This document shows positions 1 through 6,002 of a stretch of 14,473 bases of DNA, piece after piece; the stretch's first letter is position 1, and each line of letters opens with the position of its first letter. A model generated the notes under the pieces. It had not been told where the DNA came from and did not search any database. It was given only the letters and a program-made list of their open reading frames with translations. Origin of the DNA: Gammaproteobacteria bacterium (GTDB lineage Bacteria > Pseudomonadota > Gammaproteobacteria > Arenicellales > DRJH01); contig DRJH01000476.1 of the NCBI GenBank assembly GCA_011052285.1, positions 1 through 14,473 of the forward strand, written 5' to 3'. A program made the position numbers and the translations under genes.

Positions 1-171
1 CACAAAGTGTGGCCTCAAATTTGCCATCCTTCGCGACGACCGCCATGGATGGTGGAAGCGTCGGTTTTACAGGAGCAATAAACCGCTCGACCCCTATTCC
101 CGAACAACCTCCCGGCTGAACTTGAGTGTTGCCGACATCATCACAAGATGTTGATATTGATACTCAAAAAC

Positions 172-248
<77 letters not shown>

Positions 249-263
249 GATCAGTGCGGCAGG

Positions 264-293
264 ATTATACGCTGTTACTTTCGTGCATAACAG
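264..293 (-). promoter_or_regulatory. Probable promoter of tRNA-Pro with overlapping inverted repeat
   Basis: A perfect -10 hexamer TATAAT (264-269) lies 15 bp before the mature tRNA-Pro and is followed by a G+C-rich discriminator, as in stable-RNA promoters. No good -35 hexamer is visible at 16-18 bp. Instead the inverted repeat CTGTTA (272-277) / TAACAG (288-293) covers that region. It could be an operator or chance. The promoter call is inferred from the -10 element and its position. Confidence 0.55.
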
Positions 294-327
294 CTTCAGA
301 AGACTGATTCTTTTGTGTTGTTTTGAT

Positions 328-708
328 TCAGGCGTTCTCTTGTGAAGTACGTAGGTCCGCAATAACTTCTTCGAGATCTTCTATTAATTTTACGGTAACC
401 TGCGTCTCTTGCCTGGAGGCAGCAGGCACATCAACATCAGGATGTGCTTGTAATTTATTACGGGCTCCACTAATGGTAAAACCCTCAACATAGAGCAGAT
501 TTCGTATGTTGCGAATTAGCTGTACTTCATGACGCTGATAGTATCGCCGATTACCCCGACGTTTAACTGGTTTTAGCTGAGGAAATTCCTGCTCCCAATA
601 GCGCAGAACATGTGGCTTAACAGAACAGAGCTCACTGACTTCACCGATCGTAAAATACCGTTTTCCCGGGATCGGTGGCAATGAAATGCTTTGTCCTGAA
701 TCAAGCAT
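328..708 (-). CDS. MerR-family transcriptional regulator downstream of ihfA
   Basis: This 126-residue protein has one recognisable domain. A MerR-type winged helix begins at about residue 18 (YFTIGEVSELCSVKPHVLRY), with the wing and second helix near residues 47-75 (RRGNRRYYQRHEVQLI). After that there is only a short tail, so there is no long dimerisation helix with a metal or drug site. MerR proteins with the RYWEQEFPQLKP signature are commonly found after ihfA in Gammaproteobacteria; their target and effector are unknown to me. The ATG at 706-708 overlaps the end of ihfA by 8 bp and is preceded by a strong GGAGG, so the two genes are translationally coupled and probably co-transcribed. Product family is confident; role is not known. 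Confidence 0.9.
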   Translation of the reverse strand: MLDSGQSISLPPIPGKRYFTIGEVSELCSVKPHVLRYWEQEFPQLKPVKRRGNRRYYQRHEVQLIRNIRNLLYVEGFTISGARNKLQAHPDVDVPAASRQETQVTVKLIEDLEEVIADLRTSQENA

Positions 709-1018
709 GCCCTAACCTCCGTGTCAGTTCCTCCGTGTTACTTGAAACGCGCGCCTTGAGCTTCTGGCTAGCCTTAAAGGTCACTACACGCCGCGCAGGT
801 ATAGGGATTTCTTCCCCCGTTTTTGGATTGCGTCCTGGTCGAGAGGTCTTGTCACGCACAGTAAAATTGCCAAACCCGGACAATTTCATATTGTTCCCCT
901 CTTCCAGCTCAGTCCTCATGGTGTCGAAAAACAGTTCCACAAAATCCTTTGCCTCACGTTTGTTAAAACCGAGTTCCTCGAACAATACGGTCGCTAAATC
1001 TGCTTTTGTTACTGCCAT
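701..1018 (-). CDS. ihfA: Integration host factor subunit alpha
   Basis: This DNA-bending protein acts as a heterodimer with IHF-beta in recombination, replication and promoter architecture. It has 105 residues; the E. coli protein has 99, so there is a short C-terminal extension ending RRLGHA. The HU/IHF fold is clear: N-terminal helices (residues 1-40), the core GNNMKLSGFGNF (41-52), and the DNA-intercalating arm GRNPKTGEEIPIP with Pro65 at the expected place. GAGG lies 7 bases before the ATG. It starts 52 bp after pheT, as in the classical pheST-ihfA arrangement, and overlaps the next gene by 8 bp. IHF autoregulation is known in E. coli, but I did not find a clear IHF site in this short gap. 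Confidence 0.97.
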   Translation of the reverse strand: MAVTKADLATVLFEELGFNKREAKDFVELFFDTMRTELEEGNNMKLSGFGNFTVRDKTSRPGRNPKTGEEIPIPARRVVTFKASQKLKARVSSNTEELTRRLGHA

Positions 1019-1070
1019 AGTCGCCTCAATACTCTACTTTAACCAAAGAAATACAACACCAAATTCATCA

Positions 1071-3455
1071 TTAACGCAAGACTGCCCCCAGCTGCTGACC
1101 CAATGCTGTCATTACTGACTGCACGACATCCTCTACCTCAGCATCGGTAAGGGTGCGCGATGAATGCTGTAAGGTCAAGCCAAAAGCGAGACTTTTTTTG
1201 TTTTTTGGGATATTTTTACCCCGGTAATCATCAAAAAGCTCCAGTTTTTTGAGCAACGGTCCCGCAGATGCTCGTGCTATGTTGAGCACTCTGGAAGCTA
1301 AAACGTCGGCAGATACCACAATAGCCAAATCACGTCGAGTCTCAGGAAAGCGTGAAAAGGACTGATAAACTGGTACAGTTGCCGTGGTAATACTGACCAT
1401 ATCCAACTCGAACAGGTAAACGGGTTCGCTGATATCAAGCCATTGCTGGAGAACGGGATGTAATTGTCCAAGGTAACCAACCGACTGCCCTGAACAGCGT
1501 ATCTGCGCACTACGCCCTGGATGCAAAGCGGCATGGCGCACTGCAACAAATTCAAATAATTCACTATTACCGGTTAACGCCAGCAGGGATTCAACATTGC
1601 CTTTGATATCAAAAAAATCAAGCGGTTGTGCTTCCTGATTCCAATGCTTGGGTAACAACGTACCACAGGCAACAGCGGCCAGCCGTACAGACTCATCCGC
1701 CAGAGCACTGTGCTGCGGTGGTCGAAAGCAGCGACCTGTTTCGAACAAACGGATACGAGTATGCTGACGATTGAGGTTGTTTAGCATAGTAGACAGCAAA
1801 CCAGGCCATAAATTGGTACGCATTACCCGCATATTGGCTGCTATAGGATTAGCCAGTTCGATCGCTGCCTGCTCCGGATCCAATCTATGCTGCATTTCGG
1901 CATCGACAAAACTATATGTGATCACTTCCTGAAAACCCAGATCCATCATTAAATCGTAAATACGCCCAGGGTATTGCACCGTTTCGGAGATATTTTTTGG
2001 ATAACCGCCACCCTTAGGTGGATTGACAGCAATACGTTCATAACCGTAGGAACGTGCAACCTCTTCAATCAAATCCTCCTCACAGGTGATATCAAACCGA
2101 CAACTTGGGGCAATCACACGCCAGCCGCTGGGTGTTTTGCGAACTCGCAGGCCAAGTCGTTGCAAATAGCGATGTACCTGATCGTCTGGCAATTCACAAC
2201 CGAGCACACGTTGTAATTTGCGACGACGCAAACTGACTGTTGGCCGAACTGGAAGCTCGTTCCGGTTCACAGCTTCGACTAATGGCCCCGGCTGACCACC
2301 TGTGATCTCCATAATTAAACGTGTAGCACGCTGCATGGCCTTTACCGGTAATTCAAAATCAACACCGCGTTCAAAACGAAAAGAAGAATCCGTTTGCAGA
2401 CCATAACGCCTTGCCTTTCCGGCAATGACCTCTGGCGCAAAGAAAGCAGCTTCTAACATGATGTTGCTTGTAGCATCACTAATGGCTGTGCTCTGTCCAC
2501 CCATAATTCCAGCCATGGCAACCGCATGATTATTGTTGGCAATGACCAAAACATCGCGGTCAAGCACCACCTGGCTGCCATTCAACAACTCAAGCACCTC
2601 ATCCTGCTCAGCCAGCCGCACGACAATATCACCAGACAATAAGTTGCTATCAAAAGCATGCATCGGTTGTCCGAGTTCTAACATTACATAATTGGTGACA
2701 TCGACAATGGCACTCACAGGACGCACACCACTGCGTCGCAGTCGTTCCAGCATCCATACCGGAGTCCGGGCGGCCATGTCGATGCCCTTGATAATCCGCC
2801 CAACATAGCGCGGACAGGAGGAACCTGCTTGGAGGAGAATTCCTGGTTTATCCTGAACTTTTGCAGGTACCGGAGCAGTCGTCGGTGCTATCATCTTTAC
2901 ACCGGAAAATGCGGAAACCTCCCTCGCCACACCGGCCATACTCAAACAATCACCCCTATTAGGCGTTAGCTCAACATCCAGAATTTGATCATCCAGTCTT
3001 AATACATCACCGATATACTGCCCTACCGGTGTTCCCAAATCGAGAACCATAATTCCTGAAGACTTATCTTCAAGACCCAATTCAGCAGCGGAACACAGCA
3101 TCCCGGATGAAACCACTTCGCGTATTCTGGTTTTATTGATCAGTAAGCCACCAGGCAACTTGGTGCCGATCAATGCTACCACGACAGCCAGTCCCGGGGC
3201 CACATTCCTGGCGCCACAGACGATCTGCAGCAAGCGTTTGCGCCCAACATAAACCCGACAGACCTGCAAACGGTCGGCTCTGGGATGAGGTTCTACGCGC
3301 TCAATCCGGCCAGTGATGATTTTTTTTGACAATACGGGACCAGCGGCTTCGATAGCCGCCAGCTCAAGACCAACCGAGGTGAGCCGTTCACCCAAACGTT
3401 CGGCATCGAGATGACTATTGACCCACTCATTCAACCAGACTTTACTGATCAGCAT
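1071..3455 (-). CDS. pheT: Phenylalanine--tRNA ligase beta subunit
   Basis: This is the beta chain of the (alpha-beta)2 cytoplasmic enzyme that charges tRNA-Phe. It recognises and edits rather than catalysing activation. It has 794 residues; the E. coli protein has 795. Domains in order: an N-terminal segment beginning MLISKVWLNEWV; an EMAP/OB tRNA-binding domain at about 45-150 (KIITGRIERVEPHPRADRL); a B3/4 editing domain at about 210-380 (SAIVDVTNYVMLELGQPMHA); B5 at about 405-475; the catalytic-like class II core; and the C-terminal ferredoxin-fold anticodon-binding domain at about 700-793 (FSRFPETRRDLAIVV). It begins 75 bp after pheS. The Shine-Dalgarno before the ATG is weak (TGGA), so translation may depend on the upstream gene. 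Confidence 0.98.
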   Translation of the reverse strand: MLISKVWLNEWVNSHLDAERLGERLTSVGLELAAIEAAGPVLSKKIITGRIERVEPHPRADRLQVCRVYVGRKRLLQIVCGARNVAPGLAVVVALIGTKLPGGLLINKTRIREVVSSGMLCSAAELGLEDKSSGIMVLDLGTPVGQYIGDVLRLDDQILDVELTPNRGDCLSMAGVAREVSAFSGVKMIAPTTAPVPAKVQDKPGILLQAGSSCPRYVGRIIKGIDMAARTPVWMLERLRRSGVRPVSAIVDVTNYVMLELGQPMHAFDSNLLSGDIVVRLAEQDEVLELLNGSQVVLDRDVLVIANNNHAVAMAGIMGGQSTAISDATSNIMLEAAFFAPEVIAGKARRYGLQTDSSFRFERGVDFELPVKAMQRATRLIMEITGGQPGPLVEAVNRNELPVRPTVSLRRRKLQRVLGCELPDDQVHRYLQRLGLRVRKTPSGWRVIAPSCRFDITCEEDLIEEVARSYGYERIAVNPPKGGGYPKNISETVQYPGRIYDLMMDLGFQEVITYSFVDAEMQHRLDPEQAAIELANPIAANMRVMRTNLWPGLLSTMLNNLNRQHTRIRLFETGRCFRPPQHSALADESVRLAAVACGTLLPKHWNQEAQPLDFFDIKGNVESLLALTGNSELFEFVAVRHAALHPGRSAQIRCSGQSVGYLGQLHPVLQQWLDISEPVYLFELDMVSITTATVPVYQSFSRFPETRRDLAIVVSADVLASRVLNIARASAGPLLKKLELFDDYRGKNIPKNKKSLAFGLTLQHSSRTLTDAEVEDVVQSVMTALGQQLGAVLR

Positions 3456-3530
3456 ACTTGGTATCCATTAACATCTGCCAGAAAGATTGTATCGGAAGGA
3501 TTTGTACCGGAATTACTTGAACCGCTAATC

Positions 3531-4571
3531 TCACTTAAATTGGCTAAGAAAATCCAGATCATTTTCAAAAAACAAACGTAGATCGCCAACCCCATATCGC
3601 AACATCGTCAGACGTTCAACACCCATACCAAATGCGTATCCGGTATATTTGCCATGATCCACATGGGCATGTCGAAATACTTCCGGATGCACCATCCCAC
3701 AACCCAGGATTTCTATCCAACCTGTGTGCCCACAAACCCGGCAACCCTCTCCATAACAGAATACACAGCCCATATCGACTTCAGCTGAAGGCTCTGTAAA
3801 GGGAAAGTAGGACGGCCGAAATTTCACTTTCAGGTCATTTTGCTCAAAAAATTCACGCAAAAAATACACCAATACACCTTTCAGATCAGCAAAGCTGATA
3901 TCACGATCAACGACCAAACCTTCGATCTGATGAAACATCGGGGTATGAGTGACATCAGAATCACAACGGTAAACTTTCCCAGGAGCAATAATATAAAGTG
4001 GTGGCTCATGGCTGTGCATATAGCGAATTTGTACGGGTGACGTGTGCGTTCGTAGCAGCACATTCTTAGCTACATAGAAGGTGTCGTGCATCGCTCGGGC
4101 AGGATGATGTCGGGGTATATTTAACGCCTCAAAATTATGGTACTCATCTTCGATTTCCGGCCCATCGGCTACCTGAAACCCAAGCCTGGAAAAAATAGTT
4201 TCGATTCTACGCAAGGTTCGAGTTATCGGATGCAATGTACCTGGCGGCATGGTTCGGCCCGGTAGAGAAATGTCTACAGAGTCTTCCAGCAACTGCTGGT
4301 CCAATTGTTGCGCAGTAAGCCATTCCAGTCGACGTTCTATACCGGCCTGAATGACCTCTTTGGCTCTGTTAACGACCTGCCCAAATGCTCGACGCTCTGC
4401 TCCAGGCAACTGGCCGATTCTTTTCAGCTGCGCCGTCACCAGGCCATTTTTTCCCAAATATTGCACCCGCAACCGCTCAAGTACGGTCGTATCTGCAGAT
4501 GCCTTTACGGCTGCAATAGCCGCTTCTACCATGGCAGTCACTGTGCTGTCTGTGAATTGTTCTGATGTCAT
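3531..4571 (-). CDS. pheS: Phenylalanine--tRNA ligase alpha subunit
   Basis: This is the catalytic alpha chain of Phe-tRNA synthetase. It has 346 residues, against about 327 in E. coli. An N-terminal coiled coil spans roughly 10-95. Class II motifs follow: motif 1 around GPEIEDEYHNFEALNIPRHH (137-156), motif 2 around KVYRCDSDVTHTPMFHQIEG (199-218), and motif 3 around GYAFGMGVERLTMLRYGVGD (311-330). Residues 269-280 hold a CxxC-x4-CxxC cluster, a zinc-knuckle-like insertion found in many bacterial PheS and placed just before the ILGCGMVHP motif. The ATG at 4569-4571 has only a weak GGAA upstream. The 183-bp leader before it contains a long hairpin and tandem repeats (see those entries). Confidence 0.98.
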   Translation of the reverse strand: MTSEQFTDSTVTAMVEAAIAAVKASADTTVLERLRVQYLGKNGLVTAQLKRIGQLPGAERRAFGQVVNRAKEVIQAGIERRLEWLTAQQLDQQLLEDSVDISLPGRTMPPGTLHPITRTLRRIETIFSRLGFQVADGPEIEDEYHNFEALNIPRHHPARAMHDTFYVAKNVLLRTHTSPVQIRYMHSHEPPLYIIAPGKVYRCDSDVTHTPMFHQIEGLVVDRDISFADLKGVLVYFLREFFEQNDLKVKFRPSYFPFTEPSAEVDMGCVFCYGEGCRVCGHTGWIEILGCGMVHPEVFRHAHVDHGKYTGYAFGMGVERLTMLRYGVGDLRLFFENDLDFLSQFK

Positions 4572-4581
4572 AAGTTCCAGC

Positions 4582-4704
4582 CTAGTCCCAAAACTTCATC
4601 TCAGGGACCATTTTTAAGAGAGCATCGGTAACGTTACCGGCCAGCATCCGGACCGTTGTAAACAAAGCGGGGAAAGGCATCACCTTTCCCCGTTTGTATC
4701 TCAT
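4582..4704 (-). CDS. Possible 40-codon leader ORF before pheS
   Basis: A short ORF begins ATG (4702-4704) and stops at TAG (4582-4584), 10 bp before pheS. An AGGTAGGT stretch lies directly upstream and could act as a ribosome-binding site. The 40-residue product begins MRYKRGKVMPFPALF and ends with EMKFWD. It reads through the 15-bp hairpin, so its translation would interfere with folding. It has only three Phe codons and does not resemble the Phe-rich PheM leader peptide of enterics. It may be chance; I include it because start, spacing and overlap with the hairpin suit an attenuation role. Confidence 0.22.
   Translation of the reverse strand: MRYKRGKVMPFPALFTTVRMLAGNVTDALLKMVPEMKFWD
4626..4639. 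repeat. Perfect 14-bp palindrome in the pheS leader
   Basis: CGGTAACGTTACCG is its own reverse complement. It lies 54 bp before the pheS start and after the long leader hairpin. The form (central CpG, 14 bp) suits a dimeric repressor operator, but I know of no regulator of pheS with this site. Confidence 0.5.
4662..4697 (-). promoter_or_regulatory. Long hairpin in the rplT-pheS gap, candidate pheST attenuator
   Basis: The stem ACAAA-CGGGGAAAGG pairs with CCTTTCCCCG-TTTGT around the loop TGATG: 15 bp with a single bulged C at 4667. The 3' side ends in TTTGTTT, giving a short U-rich tail like a Rho-independent terminator. It sits between rplT and pheS, where E. coli has the pheST attenuator, so control of read-through into pheST is plausible. 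No antiterminator or Phe-rich leader peptide is evident. Confidence 0.65.
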
Positions 4705-4736
4705 ACCTACCTGGCATACCTATCTGGCCTATCTGG
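4702..4736. repeat. 13-bp tandem repeat, about 2.7 copies
   Basis: On the plus strand the units are CATACCTACCTGG (4702-4714), CATACCTATCTGG (4715-4727, one mismatch) and a truncated CCTATCTGG (4728-4736). The array lies 18 bp after the rplT stop codon and directly before the pheS leader hairpin. On the transcript each full unit carries AGGTATG, a duplicated Shine-Dalgarno-like sequence plus ATG. Confidence 0.8.
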
Positions 4737-4754
4737 TGAACACCGGGCCGGCAA

Positions 4755-5114
4755 TCAGACTTCCAGAGCGGCTTTGGCCTTTTCTGCCAGCGTAGCAAAA
4801 GCTGACTTGTCATGAACCGCCAGATCGGCCAGGACTTTGCGGTCCACTTCGATCGCAGCCTTGTGCAGACCATCGATCATACGGCTATAGCTCATACCAC
4901 TGTCCCGAGCCGCTGCATTAATACGAACAATCCAAAGCTGGCGGAACTGACGCTTACGCTGTCGACGATCGCGATAAGCATATTGACCCGCTTTATCCAC
5001 AGCTTGTTTGGCTACCCGGAAGACCCGGCTGCGTGCACCACGATAACCCTTGGCCAGGGCCAGGACTTTTTTGTGACGAGCTCGTGCCGTCACCCCACGT
5101 TTTACTCTCGGCAT
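4755..5114 (-). CDS. rplT: 50S ribosomal protein L20
   Basis: L20 is an early assembly protein of the large subunit that binds 23S rRNA, and in E. coli it represses translation of rpmI-rplT. It has 119 residues, close to the usual 117-118. It begins MPRVKRGVTARARHKKVLAL, followed by the basic helix KGYRGARSRVFRVAKQAV and the RDRRQRKRQFRQLWIVRINA segment typical of L20, all conserved. It starts 21 bp after rpmI with CAGGAGACGC before the ATG. Confidence 0.98.
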   Translation of the reverse strand: MPRVKRGVTARARHKKVLALAKGYRGARSRVFRVAKQAVDKAGQYAYRDRRQRKRQFRQLWIVRINAAARDSGMSYSRMIDGLHKAAIEVDRKVLADLAVHDKSAFATLAEKAKAALEV

Positions 5115-5135
5115 AATGCGTCTCCTGAAATATGA

Positions 5136-5333
5136 TCAGCTATGGGGCAACATACGCCGCACAGCGCGGGTATCCGCATCACTGACCGTAGTAGCAGAAC
5201 GCAAATGCAATTTGCGTTTGGGTGATTTCTTGGTCAGAATATGGCTCGTGAACGCCTTGATACGTTTGAACCCGCCGCCGCCGGTACGCTTGAAACGCTT
5301 GGCCGCACCTCGATTGGTCTTCATTTTTGGCAT
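5136..5333 (-). CDS. rpmI: 50S ribosomal protein L35
   Basis: This is a 65-residue large-subunit protein beginning MPKMKTNRGAAKRFKRTGGG, which fits the family (64-66 residues, very basic). I chose the ATG at 5331-5333 because L35 normally starts MPKMKT. The codon just before it is GTG and would add one residue only. AGGAG lies at the right distance (CAGGAGACAAGTG). It is followed by rplT after 21 bp. The 109-bp leader before it is structured. Confidence 0.97.
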   Translation of the reverse strand: MPKMKTNRGAAKRFKRTGGGGFKRIKAFTSHILTKKSPKRKLHLRSATTVSDADTRAVRRMLPHS

Positions 5334-5442
5334 CACTTGTCTCCTGTAGTTGAGTAGAACGACCGCAGCGGATGCACAAAGCTACCAGTCGTATAAAATT
5401 CCAATTCCCGGCGGAGGATATCCCCTCCGACCGGTTTCACTA
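5334..5442 (-). promoter_or_regulatory. Structured infC-rpmI leader, candidate L20 autoregulatory site
   Basis: The 109-bp gap between infC and rpmI holds two hairpins on the transcript. The first (5408-5434) pairs CCGG-T-CGGAGG with CCTCCG-CCGG around GGATAT: 10 bp with one bulged U. The second (5359-5392) pairs ACGAC with GTCGT and has a small inner GCA/TGC stem, ending about 18 bases before the rpmI Shine-Dalgarno. In E. coli, L20 represses rpmI-rplT by binding RNA structure just upstream of rpmI. The same position and two-element layout suggest an equivalent here. The first hairpin lacks a U-run, so it is not a clear terminator. Confidence 0.5.
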
Positions 5443-5958
5443 TTAGCGTTTTGGGGCCATCACCATCACCATTTGGCGCCCTTCTCGCAGCGGTCTTTGT
5501 TCCACAACGGCAACCTCGGTCAAATCATGCTCAATTCGTTCCAGCATTTCCAACCCAAGTTCCTGATGCGCCATCTCCCGACCTCGGAATCGTAAGGTAA
5601 TTTTGACTTTGTTACCATCACCGATGAACTGCACCAACTTATTTAACTTAATAGTGTAATCGCCCTTGTCGGTTCCAGGGCGAAATTTGACTTCTTTGAC
5701 GATAATCTGTTTCTGATTCTTACGAGCAATCTGTCGCTGCTTGCTGGCCGTGTACAAATACTTGCCATAGTCCATCACCCGGCAAACCGGAGGCTCGGCA
5801 TTCGGCGAAATTTCCACCAGATCCAGACCATCGGTCTCAGCTGCGAGTAATGCCTCATTGAGTGGCACCACACCAACCTGGTCACCGTCAGCACCAATCA
5901 GTCGTACCACTCTGGCACTAATCTGGTCATTTAGGCGTGTTTCTTTTGTATCTGCGAT
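5443..5958 (-). CDS. infC: Translation initiation factor IF-3, rare non-AUG start
   Basis: IF-3 binds the 30S subunit, checks initiator tRNA and start codon, and keeps subunits apart. The N domain has LVEISPNAEPPVCRVMDYGKY; the basic linker has KQRQIARKNQKQIIVKEVKF; the C domain has RPGTDKGDYTIKLNKL and ITLRFRGREMAHQELG, ending MVMVMAPKR. There is no in-frame ATG, GTG or CTG near the start: a stop at 5977-5979 is followed by TTG (5971-5973), ATT (5965-5967) and ATC (5956-5958). GAGGA (5967-5971) overlaps or abuts the first two but lies 8 bases before ATC, so I take ATC as start (171 residues; 174 from ATT, 176 from TTG). E. coli infC uses AUU and IF-3 represses its own message by rejecting it; the same control is inferred here. 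It follows thrS by about 44 bp. Confidence 0.93.
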   Translation of the reverse strand: MADTKETRLNDQISARVVRLIGADGDQVGVVPLNEALLAAETDGLDLVEISPNAEPPVCRVMDYGKYLYTASKQRQIARKNQKQIIVKEVKFRPGTDKGDYTIKLNKLVQFIGDGNKVKITLRFRGREMAHQELGLEMLERIEHDLTEVAVVEQRPLREGRQMVMVMAPKR

Positions 5959-6002
5959 GGCATTAATCCTCAATAGTTAAATAATGTTATAAACCAAAAA
6001 TG

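Noticed and set aside
1..171. Sequence downstream of tRNA-Pro
   Set aside because: I looked for a gene end, integrase or attachment repeat. There are only short frames and a weak CCATCC/GGATGG pairing, so nothing is called.
4755..4873. Minus-strand frame overlapping the 3' end of rplT and running into the pheS leader
   Set aside because: It is out of frame with rplT, and the rplT product is intact; no evidence for an overlapping gene.
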